DNA of 64,000 nucleotides. Origin: Polytrichum commune (taxonomy: Eukaryota > Streptophyta > Polytrichopsida > Polytrichales > Polytrichaceae). Shown one piece after another: positions 45,801 to 58,208 of the stretch (position 1 is its first letter; each line of letters begins with the position of its first letter). The position numbers and the translations under genes were made by a program. Below the pieces are notes generated by a model. The model saw only the letters and a program-made list of their open reading frames with translations. It made no database searches and was not told where the DNA came from. The stretch covers positions 49,595,169-49,659,168 of the forward strand of contig OX485806.1 in NCBI GenBank assembly GCA_950295325.1, written 5' to 3'.

Positions 45801-48800
45801 CTGCAGACTTTGAGGCTAAAGCTGGGCCTGCACTTGGAGATTGAGGGCGATTGAGTGAGCTAGCAGTAGGAACAGCCATCCTGGCTGGACGAATTGCAGC
45901 AGCAAGTGCATGCAAAGGACCTGCAGTGACCTGGATTGCATCCAACAGAAGTTCCACTTCCCCACCATTGATGTAGTCTTCCAGAAACTGCACATCCAGT
46001 TACACCCACTGCTGGTTACATTGACAGCACCTCAAAAATAAACTGAACAGTCAAGTAGCAACTGGTTACCACCAACTGCAGAAGAAAATGCCAACCAGGA
46101 ATCACAAAATGCAGACAGTACCTAAGCATACTAACTTCCCTACAAACAAAAGACATATAGCTTCACAACTATAGCTTCACCCAGAATGTTGCAAGATAGT
46201 CCTGACATCAACATTACGTACACAGATCAAAGCAAAGGGTTCCTACAACAAAGACCGGTCTTAAACAAGTTCTAGGTACCACCAGAGTAATTCACACAAT
46301 TTTGTGGCTTGTTCTTGGCCAATAGTCATCGACAATCGCATCAAGATCTTACCTTTGTATGAGGCCAGAGCTGCTCCGGAGAGTGGACTGTGCAACCCCT
46401 ACGGCTGCTTCCCCACTCCACAACAAACCGGGCAACTATACCTGGCAAAAGACTAGACCCAACATATGTGAAAGAAACAGTGGTAAGACCAACCGCCTCC
46501 ACTCTAAAGGCCCGCCGCATTACTTCCCATCTCTTTTCCCCCCCTTCACTTTTCTCTCCTATTTGACCCACATTTCCTTGAGCCCTGCTCCACTGCACTC
46601 TGCCCTGCTTCTTCCCTTCTTCTCTAATTCCCAGAATCTTCTTGATGCTAATTGCAAATGACCTTGCCCTCCATATTCGTTCAAGATCAGTCACAAGCTT
46701 CAAAACACTATCCGCTTCTACCATTGGATACCTCAATACCAACCCTTCATGTGTGCACTGCATATGAGCATCATCCTGTGAGGGACTGGCAAATTGAACA
46801 TCTCTCATGTAGCGCAACCCCTCATGTTGCCTTTGCAATTCCCAAAGGCTATTAAAGTATGAATCGGTGACTTCTACCTCCCAACCCTCAGTGCCAGGAC
46901 TGCCTAAACACAAGCACATCTGTTGCCACCCAAAAGACTCATCGCTCCAAATTTCTCTGGTTCTTGGATCTCCAGTGGGCACTGTGGCTGGAAGCCTGAA
47001 TCGAAGAACAGTGGAAGGCTCCCGCAGACCAACCTCATTCACATAGGGTATTCCTTGAGCATCCATCTGACGGGTCAATCGGGCATGTTTTATGCAAAGG
47101 CGACATCGACGGTCCACTTCCAGGAAAACAGCTCGATATGCACCAGCTGAAGCTTTTCCCTGATTGGCTGCCCTCATGACATTGCCATAAGTCTGGTTTG
47201 TAAAAGACTCCAACACAGCTCTAGAGGTAGGAGATGACAGAAGGGGTTTAAGCTGCGATATAGAAACTGGGACAGATTCAACGAGCTTTCTCTTCTTCTC
47301 TGTACGAGTATTTGCTGATATTGCTTTCAATGAAGGAAGTGTGCTGAAAAGATCTGCAGTAGATCGCTTCCGCTTGGAAGTGCCAATTGACAACTTACAA
47401 GAGACACCTGCACACAGCATTGTTTCAAGCATGACAAGCTTATCTTTCTTGGAATTGACTATACTGTACGACACATCTTTCAACGTGACTAATTCCAGGC
47501 TTACTCCAAACGTTTAAATTTGCCATAGATGCCATCTTCAAGTTGAATACCGGTCCTACCTAGTTCTTTCTTTCACTTTAGGAACCCAAAACAGCCAGGG
47601 TCATCCACAACTGGAAGTCACTACAGCAATTCACTCTATGATAGTCCACATTTCCCATTTCTTGTAGCCCACAGATAATGTATAACGTCAACCTTGAGCA
47701 GAAATAAACTTCTGGTCAACTTTCATTTCAGCAAAGTTGAATCCTAGCCTCTAATTCAAGATGGAAAAACAAAACAGCAAAACAAGAAGGGTACCTTGCA
47801 TATGAAACATTCCAACCCTTCCTGAGTGCTCCAAGTCTGTCCGCTCTTGGGTCACAGGAGATGTCTCTGTGCTGAAGGAGACAGAGGCAGGTAAGATTGA
47901 CTTCCATCCAGGTGAATTTGCTCTTAGTGGTTCTGATGAATGCCCTAGCTGGGAGACAGGTGAAGGGGCACCTTTACCAAGTGCATGTCTAGAATTCGAT
48001 TGACCTGTTGCACTCCTTGACATCCCAGAAATTCGTTGTTGGACAGGTCTCATTTGCAGAGATGAATTGCTGGGATCCGTTGATGTAAAAGAACCAGACA
48101 AACCGGATACTGAGGTTTTGGATGATATTGAATCTATCAACTTTGATAGATCCTCATCTAAATCAATAGGGGATGCTGCATTGTCTCCTAATGCAAGAGG
48201 TGATTTTGTGTTCAAAACTTCCTGATCTCCATTGCCTTGCAGAGGTGATCTGATGGGGGCAGGGGATATATGGTGCATAATCTGGTTCCTCGGAGCCATG
48301 GGGTTTCGCAGTGGACTGCCACTTAGCACATTGTGGGTTGCTGCACCATTCATAAAACCCCTCCGCCCTACCCTGGAAATAGCCTCCCCATATGCAGAGA
48401 CTCCTCCTAAGGTCTTACCTTGATGACACCCTGAAGTTGGGAGTGAATGATTTGACAAATGTGAACCACCACTCATGCCGTAGCCTACATTTCCATGCTG
48501 AAGTGGAGATCCACCTGCTAGAAGATTTGATGGGAAATGTGCAACCAGATTATTACCTTTATGGCTTAAAACACCAGGAGACTTCATCCCTCCTGTGCCT
48601 TCCCAATTGTATTGGTCCAGACCTGTTTGCAAAATCTCCAATCCAGTGCCAGATCCACTAACTGCTCTAGTAAATCCTCTTGGCACAACACGAGCATCAC
48701 ACTTGCCACTTCCTTCATGCTCCATTATATTCACCACCATTCTGGCAGAAGACCCCTTATCATCAGGGTTACCCTGATCCAGAAGGCTAAAGCTGGCATC

Positions 48801-51800
48801 CTCCCTTAATAACAGCATAGTCTCAATGTCAACTTTCATCCACCTGAAGATGTTGAAGGAGCTAGACATGAGGGTTGTCCAACATGGAGATGACTGTGGC
48901 TGCGCTTCTAGGAGAGTGAACAAGGGCATGAAATTGGGATCCAGTTGAAGGCAAAGGAAAAAGGAGTCTCCACATTGTGGAAATCCCATGATCAAGACAT
49001 CAGCCCCAAGCTTTGGACCATCCAAAGGTAGCTTAACAGTAATTGCACCTCTCTCATACAGCTGCAGCACAATAAAATATCAATCCCAAATGAATACTTA
49101 ATCAGGGCGCTACTACTGCTGGACATACATAAAATCACAATGTTGTACCACTAACTGTAAGACGTGTCTAAAACCAATGACACCCTACTATACTACAAAA
49201 TCTACAAAACTATCTCATTGAGCTATTCTTGAAAAACTCCAAATACAGGTTACCCTGATTTTTCACTTGAATAACAAAGTATTAAGGTCTCAACTACACC
49301 CATAGAAAAATACAACTCCTAACCAGTCTCCACAGGCCTCACCAGTACCCAACTATACCATAGATGTAGAAAATTGTTATTTGTTTGGCATGGAATTCAT
49401 AGAAGATAGACACCATCTGGGGTCAACATACTCACTTTCAAATTCAATGACCTGCCGATAAGTCCAAAGTAATGGAGGAGGCATTTGGTACGCAAGTTCA
49501 CAAAAATATCAAGAGGTTGTAGAGTGGCAAGGTTCAAAGCATCCTCCATATCTTCAAGCGCTGGAGAAGCAAGGAGTGTGCTGGGACAGCGTAGTAAAAA
49601 TCGGCCATTTCTGCAATGTTTAAAACAAACAACTCTGTCACGCCAATTTTTCTTCTACCTACATTGCACCACAACCTTAAGGCCAAATGGTCACAAGGAC
49701 CACTTTGAAAAGAAAATGGGAGACCATCAATAAAATTGGTCCACATACTTAGTTCCACTTTGCATAAAACATGTGTTTCCTTCAAGTCTTGCACACGATT
49801 CTATAGCACATCAAAGAAGCCACTCTTTGTAGACAAGTCAGATGACTGTCAGAATCACAACTCCAGGGTATCATTAACAGTATAGAAAAGAGCCGAAGGA
49901 CAAACCTAATGCTGATGCCAAGCGCCATATATGAGATGCCAAATGCCCGAATGCACAGAACTTCCTCTCCAGCTTCATCATCGTTTCCATCTTCAGATCT
50001 CACCTACACAGAGCATCAAGAAATGTAGGCATCTCAAGGTAAAGTCATGAAAAATCACAAGAGACTCCAAACAACTTCATTTTGGGAGCAGATAAAATTT
50101 AGAAATCAAATCAGAAAATCAAGCAGCCTAGTATCTGTGATCCTCAGATAAACATGCTCACGTACAGCATGGAAACCCAACTTACCTCTTTCTTGATGCA
50201 AGCCTGAACTTTGCTACGTAAGAACACACCACTAATTATTCCGCAGATCATCATCCTCTGACAAGTCTATGAAATTAGGCAGGAAGTTTGCACCAGATTT
50301 TGAAATGAGGAGTCAGGCAGATATTTATGTAGTAGGATTGAACATAAAACATAACAAAATGGACCGGGTGTATGAGCAAACCTCACTGGAAATTCCAGGT
50401 TCAGCCGGCATTGCTTGTCTGAGCACTACATCACTATCAGACTGCCACAATTGAATTCCATCTTTCAGGCCCCGCTGAACTTCCAATAGCCGAGTATGGA
50501 CATTGCAGGCAATAGCTCGCAGCAACAGCTTCTCCACACTTATGCAGCTGGACAGAATCCTGAACTCAGCTTCATTCTTTGTAAAGGGATCAACAACAGA
50601 TGGAAAATGAGAGCATGTAATCTGCTGATCAGCACCAAGCTCAATTCTCAAGCTTGGAGAAGTCTCCCCCTTTGTCTCCAACCAGTATACTATTTTAAGC
50701 CCTGGTGTTCCCTTGATTTTTGCTGTGCCTCCAGAATCTCCATCCACATCACCAGTAGGACCAGAAGATTGCCCAGCAACCCCCTGGCCCATGCTCAATG
50801 CAGCGCTACTGTAAGTCTCTGATAGCTTCTCGTACTTTATTGCATCTCTCCATCTGCCTCCTTGCAGCACTTTGACCTGCCGAAAGAGAGTGTCCATGAC
50901 CAATGATGTGCAAAATTGGTGCAAAATGGAATACAATAGTCCCACAGGATCATCGGAGGCTGCCATTCGTCGCTCCAACTCATCACCCAGAAAATATCGT
51001 TGGGGATCAGTGAATTGTATGGGACCCGCCAGTTCCCCTACCAAAATATCTAATTTAAGAACCCGCCAAAGAGAGAGATTGCCACGATAACCAAGAGTGA
51101 GGTGTGCCTCAAATTCTCCAGCTACTCGAAATATCACCCTGCCACCTGTTACCTTAATATCTGATATCTGTTTTGGAAGAAGAATATCAAGAAGTCGACA
51201 CCGTAAAAGAATGTCCAGTTTTTTAAGTGCAACCTCTTTCTCCTCCCCAGTCAGTACAGGATGCATGCCTAGATCTTCGATACATTTTGGCAACCTTTCG
51301 TAACTACCAGTCACCAATATTTCAGCTGCTGTAGGTATGTCATAAACTGGGGCACGAGCTTGTTGTAAAGTGTCATGGAGGTAAAAAAGAAAATCTGCTG
51401 CCTGTGTGAAACTCATATCGTGGTTGGAAACTGTTCCAGCCAACTGCTGGCACCGCTCCACCAAAGGAATCTAAGACAAAACCAAAGTATTAGTTTTCGT
51501 TGGTTTGTTTTAATTATTTTTCAAACCAATCGTTCCTTACAGCTCATACTGTAAACACCTATCACCTCTTGCACAATGACAAGATATACTTCTGATATGA
51601 TCCTGGTACAAAGTTAACAGTTATCCTTAAGTTTCGTCCATTCCCCAAATCAAGCATCCTGCAAACCTGAAAAGCTGGCATACTGCCTCCCCCACATGTT
51701 TCAGGTCTGTTCCTGATGTCTAGCTTCTAGTGCTAACTGATACGACAGACCATGAGTTCCTGATACGCAAACCATCATGGAATTAAAAAAAACCGAGACC

Positions 51801-52413
51801 CTCAGCACTACTGTAGTGACTGTCTGCTGGAATACCATCGGCAACAACCCAACCATTTGCAATTTCAGTGAATATTCAGTGGCACCAAGCGAACATGCCC
51901 ACTATAGACTTGATGTTGTCAACTGGGATCAGCTCTAAGGATCATGCTTCCTTTGGTCAACAAAATCTTAGACACATCAACTGATTCCACTGTATAGACA
52001 GACAGTCGCACTTTAACTCCATCTAAAATGCAGAATTTATCTGGAACCCGTTCTAGCTCATTACTACAAAAGGGAGCCTTAGGAAAACTTGTCGGGCAAG
52101 AATTTGTTAGGGGTGAACGAGGGTGTCAACTTTACACAGTCAGGAAATCAGAAGGTGAAAAAGAGCTAACACTGGAGTGAAAAAGGGCTACCATAGGAAA
52201 ATATACCTGGCGACACCATTTCGAGAGAGAGAGCAGGCGCAACAACCGCTGTCTAGTTTTCAGGATGTACTTGAGAAGTCCAATCTTTCTCTCTGTGTCA
52301 GAGAGTTCAGGAGATGACTCGAAGAGCTCCCTAAGACTGGATAAAGCTGCTTCGGAAGAGTTCCTTACCAACACCGAAAATTCCACAATCTGCTGACCTA
52401 ATGCTTCTGCCAT
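42805..52413 (-). CDS. MED14: Mediator of RNA polymerase II transcription subunit 14
   Basis: MED14 (SWP in Arabidopsis) is the backbone subunit joining the Mediator head, middle and tail, and acts in the nucleus in RNA polymerase II transcription. Exons on the minus strand: 52,413-52,207; 51,470-50,387; 50,208-50,186 (uncertain microexon); 50,003-49,906; 49,610-49,436; 49,061-47,795; 47,407-46,353; 45,987-44,903; 44,594-44,285; 43,341-42,805. All junctions are GT-AG and the frame stays open, giving about 1,946 residues; Arabidopsis MED14 has about 1,700. The N-terminus MAEALGQQIVEFSVLVRNSS, then RKIGLLKYILKTRQRLLRLL and SLSKWCRQ, is the conserved Med14 domain. Other plant MED14 landmarks are LGISIRNGRFLL, YGRSLNLKLYERG-like context at exons 5-6, LEDYINGGEV (exon 8), EGALLNHDPEQPALRFFI, RRVASEPYDASRLASFVTML and CSDDWERCKERVAQAV near the end. 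The start was chosen at 52,413 because conservation begins there; an in-frame ATG at 52,452 is less likely. It looks intact, with no stops or frameshifts. Confidence 0.93.
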
Positions 52414-53379
52414 GGCTGCGACCTTGAATACTACACAAACCACTCTAAGCAAACTCTGATTGACTCAAAAGGCCTCGCGTTGTCTGTAATGCACAATTTT
52501 CACACCCTCCTCTTGCAACAAAAATTAATTTCTGACATATGCTACCACCTTTAAATATATTAAGAAATGGAGAAATTAGATGTATCGAAGACTCCATTCA
52601 CCTCATAAATCTCATACTCTACAAAGTCTGCAAAGTGTACACCTGATATGCATAGATTGTCATTCTACTAAATGTTGACAAGCTTTAAGTACACTCCCAT
52701 TCACCCTCCTCCATCACTGCTCTCCACCTTGCTCATCTTCACAGCAGGAGCCACTAGGATAGTGCCAAACACGCAAATACCCCCACCGCGTGCAATGCAC
52801 AATTTGACCTTTCGAAAGCCACAACTTCTCGCATCATGTAAAGTTACTAACATACAAACCCTTAAGCTTTAAGACAGTGTCTCTCTGGTCGAAAACTATA
52901 TCATCCTCAGTCTTTTCCCTGGTAAATAGTCAAACATGGGCCACAAAAACTGCCTCATGTAACCAGATTTTTCAAAAACACATGCTCCAGTTTCCGTTTT
53001 TCTCACTTGCAACATCTAATTCTTCAATATACTGCTATCATGCAATACGACGAACTCTGTCATATCCACCCAATCTGCCGGGCCTTCAATCCGCATCCAA
53101 TACAGGATCGGCAACCTCACAGACCCCTAGTCCACGAGTCCTCACCACGTCAATGCCAACGTTCCTCGAACCAATATGCGCACCCAATCTGCCACGCGAT
53201 AGACTTTAACTGGTTGAGAACCTCTCTATAACTAAATCCCACGTGCAACCCTGAGTCACCTCAACCACTACTACCAACTCCACCCTCCCTTTCCACCTAC
53301 CGAAGCCCTAGTTTACGAATTCACACCAACGTTCCTCGAATCAATATGCGCACCCCTGTCGCCTGCTCCGCTACTTGGG
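52414..53379. other. MED14 5' flank, probable 5' UTR and promoter
   Basis: Upstream of the MED14 start on the minus strand. It is moderately GC with no transposon features out to about 53.35 kb. The region must hold the transcription start and core promoter, but I see no decisive TATA box or initiator and do not call one. Confidence 0.4.
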
Positions 53380-54080
53380 TGGGGCCATGCCTGGGAGGAG
53401 AGAGCCGTCGAATGGGAGGGGCCACTTCACACATGAGCAAGAGCCATGACCTTGTAATGGTGAGGACCCTTGACTCTCATCCAAAGGCCGTACCATGGGT
53501 GTTGGGAAAGCCGTTTTATGTAGTCACAGGCCCTAAGCATAGTGTGAAGTGAGAATAGACCATGTTTGTGGGACCATTGCATATTTTGTTGGCGGAAAAG
53601 AAGGGAGGATTTGATTTAATATAATTTGTCTAAAATTCTATCAATTTAAGAGAATTGCTTGGTGGTGTTTGTTTGTTCTGGAATCTATCCTGAAATTTGT
53701 TCTGGAATTTGCCCTGCAATCTATCTTAAAATCAATCTTGTTGGGAAAAAAATCATGATCTTCCGGAATTAGCGTTAGACCCACCTACTGGAAATGGGCA
53801 TGACGCAAATTTCAATAGACCGTGCACCCTTATCCACAACCTACCATGTAAGACACCATGTAGATTTTTCACACATGAACTTTTCTTTGGGCCTTTAGGC
53901 CTTCACCTCCTAGTGTGAAGTGAACTTGGACGGTCTCCGTTTTTTCGACCAATGAGAGCTCTTACATTGCCATGGTCATGAGACTTCAACCTTGTGTGTG
54001 AAGTGGCCCTAAGACCCCACAAAAATGAGGCGGATGCTAAGTTCCCCCATACAAACTTTAAGGGGGTTGACAAGGCATGG
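53380..54080. repeat. Fold-back (inverted) repeat element
   Basis: The left arm has GGGCCATGCCTGGGA (53,384) and GGGGCCACTTCACACATGAG followed by a CATGACCTTGTAATGGTGAG phrase (53,417-53,465). The right arm, read on the minus strand, has GGGCCATGCCTTGTCAA (about 54,080) and AGGGCCACTTCACACACAAG followed by CATGACCATGGCAATGTAAG (54,012-53,955). Both arms also have TAGTGTGAAGTGA at 53,540 and 53,911, in the same orientation. No clear target duplication. Probably an old fold-back transposon or inverted duplication. Confidence 0.45.
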
Positions 54081-55478
54081 GCCAAAAATCGTAAGCTACC
54101 TATTCAAGGGAGGTGACTGGAGCATCAAGTCACCACTTGATGTGAACTAATGCATCCTTCGAAGTGTGGACGACGATGACTTACATGCAAGGGTGTTGAC
54201 TACAATTTCTCGAAGGTTGGATGTTTTTACCAAGATAGATATATTTTTTGGCTCATTCGATTTTGCTATGTCCTATCTAGATGTCCTACAATCACTATTA
54301 TCATGTTCAACAAGCATGAAAACATGTGGAGCAACAAGTCACCACATTTGTTTTATTTTTCCATCACCCTTCGTTGTCATGCTTGCATCAATTTGATGTT
54401 GATTTGTTGGGTTTAGGGTTGATGATTGAGATCCATGTGCGAAAACACATCTAGGATTTTGAAGGGAAATGATTTGACATGTGTAGGAGTTAATCACCTT
54501 TAGAGTTTGAGTGCATCGTCATTGCAGGGAGTAGTTGCAAGTGATAAGCATCTCATCATGAAAATTTTGAAATTAATTATTAGGATTTTCATTATCAAAA
54601 TCTTTTGGGTGAAAAGCACATTAGGAAGTTAATGTTAGTGTTTAGGTGAGCCAAATTTCTACAGTGGGGGTTCACGTGCCAAATCTTACTTCTGAACCAA
54701 CTTCAGTGTTGTCTATGCATATTTTTTGCAAAGGAATTTCCAAGTTTTTAAAGGTTAATCATTTTTGTGGTGCACAAACATTTGTATCCATTTTTTTGTG
54801 CCCGAGTGCTTGAGTGTGTATCCATTACAAAGAATTTGAATGCTTAAGTGTTTGAGAAAAAAATTTAGTGCAAAAAATTTGTGAGTCGCTCGAGTGTTGT
54901 TTAATTGAGTGTTTTAAGGAAGACACACACGAATGTAGTGTTGGTGGCAAAGGAAACATTAATCTTCTTGAGTGTTGTAAGGAAAAAACCATTTTGGATT
55001 TATTGTTGGTTCATCCTACACCTCCATTTTTTCCACCGTATGTAAGGAAAAAACCTTTGTGACTTGAGCGTTGGTTCAAAAGACCTCCATCTTCATGAGT
55101 GCTAGCAAGGATCAAACCTTCGTGAGTTTATTGTTTGGCTAGAAAAAAACCTCAATCATTTCTAATGTTTGAAATGATGAAGCCCTTATGATTTTGGTGT
55201 TACTTTAAATCGCACCTTCATTTTCTTAAATGTATGTATAAAAGTGTATAAGATTTTTTTTAAATGTTTGTGAAAGCTTACTTGTGAGGTGAAGCTGAGG
55301 TACACCAATTTCTTGAGTGTTCATAAAAGCACGCACACAAATTGACTATAATTAATTTGAGTGTTTGTAACAAAAATATATATTTCATTGCTTACTATGT
55401 TTAGTTTTAGTGTCTTCAATGTTTAAGGTTCATGTACACATTTATTACTTGATTCATTGTAAGGGAAACTACAAAATG
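54081..55478. other. Intergenic with weak ~65-bp repeated phrases
   Basis: Mostly AT-rich filler. Between about 54,890 and 55,190 the phrases GAGTGTTGTAAGGAAAAAAC, TTTGTGAxTT(T)A and GTTGGTTCA recur three to four times at roughly 60-70 bp, a very degraded tandem array. No gene is supported. Confidence 0.35.
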
Positions 55479-55700
55479 TGTCGCACACCACTCTGTGAGG
55501 AGTGCCCGCAACACCATGAGCCCAAAAGGGACCCCGGAGTGACGCCCAAGACTTGTGACACCAAACGTGAAAGGGCCCAAGTGATCCTAGGGTGGGTGAG
55601 GGCCCCAGGCGTTGAGAACGCCTCCCACCCACGGAGACTAGGAGTCACGAGGATAAGGCCATGAGCAATGAGTAGTTTATGACGTCCGAATTCTAGGATG
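55479..55700 (-). mobile_element. E-family element fragment (E3, 3' end)
   Basis: The reverse complement of the E 3' end: starts TGTCGCACACCACTCTGTGAG (55,479), then CACCATGAGCCC, ACCCCGGAGTGACGCCC, the AGTGATCCTAGGGTGGGTGA block and GGCGTTGAGAACGCCTCCCA, ending near GAATTCTAGGATG. The E 3' terminus is intact; the 5' part is truncated about 220 bp in. It lies 23 bp from the 5' LTR of gypsy-3. Confidence 0.75.
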
Positions 55701-55722
55701 TTGTTTGTCATAAGTTTATTTA

Positions 55723-55992
55723 TGTTTTCTGAAAAGCGCTAGTAATGTGAACAAAACTATTATGAAACCAAAGTACAACTAGTAATGTGAGCAAGGTTAT
55801 TAAGGAACCTTAGCCGTAAAGATTGGTGTGATCCAACTAATGCGAGTTAACTAGTGGCAAAGGCATAGTACCATTAATAATGTGATCTTCCTCATAGCTC
55901 TATAATGGGTGGTTCATGTAATTAGAAATTTCTCTTCCTCATGATATTCTAGAAAGAGTTTTATGTAGTTCAAGCTAGGCTAACTTATTAAA
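55723..55992 (+). repeat. 5' LTR of gypsy-3
   Basis: Starts TGTTTTCTGAAAAGCGCTAG and continues GTGAACAAAACTATTATG, ACAACTAGTAATGTGAGCAA, GGTGTGATCCAACTAATG, GAGTTAACTAGTGGCAAA and GCTAGGCTAACTTATTA. All these phrases recur in order in the 3' LTR at 62,690. It ends next to a tRNA-primer-like site. About 270 bp, against about 389 bp for the 3' LTR, which carries an extra copy of a 95-bp repeat. Confidence 0.75.
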
Positions 55993-55993
55993 T

Positions 55994-56011
55994 TGGTATA
56001 AAAGCTTTAAC
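55994..56011 (+). promoter_or_regulatory. Primer-binding site of gypsy-3
   Basis: TTGGTATAAAAGCTTTAAC directly after the LTR end resembles the TGGTATCAGAGC site complementary to the initiator methionine tRNA 3' end, common in plant LTR retrotransposons, with two or three decayed bases. Confidence 0.6.
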
Positions 56012-56399
56012 AAATCTTGGCGTGGGTGAGATTCCATTGAAATTCATTATTTTTTTGAACTTTATGGGGGTCGAATTCTCCATCAAAACTTCCTCCCTAA
56101 AGTTGCAAAATTTAAAGCAAACGACTAGTATAGAAATCATCGATGAATTCCCAAAATGGGTTGCAAGGTATGTAGATGAAAGATTGGGTCTTATTTTATG
56201 AGTTGTAAATCTATTGGATTATTTACTCGGTACTAAACCTATTGAGTATATCTTCTTGGAAGAATAATTTATTGCCTTGAGAACGCAAGGTGGAAATTAC
56301 CAAGGGGCCACTATCTAATGCATTACATTGATGGAACTTGAGAACTTTAAAGACAAATTGAGATCCAATATCTTACAATGGTTAGATTGTATGAAGCAT

Positions 56400-57085
56400 T
56401 ATTTGATTGCAGATCAAGTTGCTAAATAACAAAAATCCAAAATGTTTGGATTTACCTCAATCCACACGTGGCCCAACATTGGCAAATTCTTGCCAAAGAG
56501 CTTGAGGTTGTCGAGAAAAATAACCATTTGTGAAAAAATTATGCCAAACAATGATTCAAGGTTATGGGATTGTCTTTTCCAAGCAAGTTGTCCAAAATTA
56601 GTTATGAAATTTGACACAAAAGGGGTTGATGAAGGCTTATGTCGTCGGGTTCCATTTCTTTTGTGCACAAATTACAAACTTTAAGTTGATTGTACATGAC
56701 AAAATTGATTGCTTTGTACATGGATTAAAATTGATATGTGAGCAAGTTGTTGTTAACCCCTCCAACAACGGTGGTTGTTGGGAGGACTTCAAGGAATTGA
56801 TTATCTCTGCAATATCAATGGATGCAACCATTGAGAAATCATGTTCCAAAGAGATGCATAAAAACCCCCCTAAGTTTAGTGGTCTTGTTCACATAGACAA
56901 GGCATGTGCCAAGGCCATGACTTTGTCCAATGGTAAATCATTGGATTTCTACAAGGCAAATGCACTTCTTCATGAAGGAAAATGATTCCTTTGTGAACAA
57001 CAAGGGCACCAAGGTAAGGATTGCATAGGGGAGAAAAAAGATGATGGAGCACCTTCTGAGAAATCAATGTTCAAAACAAATTAAA
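56400..57085 (+). pseudogene. gag of gypsy-3 with zinc knuckle
   Basis: A frame at 56,611-56,985 (LKLICEQVVVNPSNNGGCWE, ISMDATIEKS and SLDFYKANALLHEGK) leads directly to a CCHC-type knuckle F-L-C-E-Q-Q-G-H-Q-G-K-D-C at 56,986-57,026. The first Cys codon is TGA, apparently a TGT/TGC mutation. An N-terminal piece is at 56,442-56,684 in another frame. The knuckle spacing is CX2CX4HX4C if the TGA is counted as Cys. Confidence 0.7.
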
Positions 57086-57519
57086 AAAATTAAATAGCCA
57101 ACATTTGATTAATGGGCTCCTTTCTAGAAAAAATGAACAATGTGTTAATTTTACTACCAGCTTTTTGATCTCTTTGATAGAGGTTAAAATAAAATATTAT
57201 TTTGATAACCTCATTTGTACAAATCCAAATAATAAAGAGGAAACATGGTTTGTTCCATGTAAATGCTCACTTGATTTTTTGAAGGATTTTCATCCAAAAA
57301 TCAATAAAACAAAATGTATGTTTGTGGATTTGACATCTATCATGATGAAAATATTTTTATTGGCTTATAGAAAAGGTATAATTTTACATATTTTTTAGAC
57401 AAAAACTTGCTTTTTGATTGAAAAATATAGGAGTGTGTTTGTAAAAAGGGCTTTGAAAAGATTGTAACTATTATTTGAGTTTCAAGTCTTGAAAGACAAA
57501 AAAAACCCCTCACATTGCA

Positions 57520-58208
57520 AGTTTAGTATGATGCACTTAGGCCAAAACAATTAATTTTTTTGGCAAGATTAAGAGACTTGCAATGCAACTTTGGGGTCAA
57601 ATTTTGGGACTTAATGCTAATATGATATTGGGCATTGTGGCCATTGATTGTTTTGTCAATTCTAGCCACCTTTATAGTTTTCGATTGTAAATGGCAAATG
57701 AAGAGGAAGTTTAGATTGAAATTTCTGTCAAGTTGAGTGTCAAAATTCAACACTAATTTGCGTGATCACAAAAATAAATGATGGCACAAATTTGATATTT
57801 GGTGATGATTGGTTGAACAAGTAAAAAACACATGTGGATTATGAATTTAAACACTGTGTCATTCAAAAAAAATGTGAAAATTATTGTTGCAAGCCAAATT
57901 TTTAATGCGTTGGGCATCCAAATCCTCAACAAAATGCCTCACAACAATGCAATTTAAAAGGGTAGTAAGAAAAGCGGTCAAATTCATTTTATTTCGGTTG
58001 ACTAAGATTGATGATGAGGAAATTTCATCCCAACTTGTTGACACATGGTGATTGGCTGCACTCTTGGAAATAATCAAAGATGTTTTTGAACCCTTGTAAA
58101 GAAAGCTACCCCCTAAGAGGGAAATGTCTCATATCATTTCTTTGGAAGAAGGTAATAAACCACCTTTTAGGCCAATTCACTGCCTAAGTCCCAAAGAATT
58201 GAATGAGG
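57520..58208 (+). pseudogene. Protease region and pre-RT linker of gypsy-3
   Basis: Broken frames. FGDDWLNK and THVDYEFKHCVIQK (57,800-57,865) match the segment just after the protease in related gypsy elements; the active-site box is not readable. Then QLVDTW, LPPKREMSHIISLEEGNKPP and FRPIHCLSPKELNEAKR (58,100-58,208) form the RT N-terminal flank. The reading stops at the MITE and resumes at 58,635. Confidence 0.55.

Noticed and set aside
52413-52452. An upstream in-frame ATG extending MED14 by 13 residues
   Set aside because: Conservation with plant MED14 begins at MAEALGQQ; the extra residues are unlike known N-termini.
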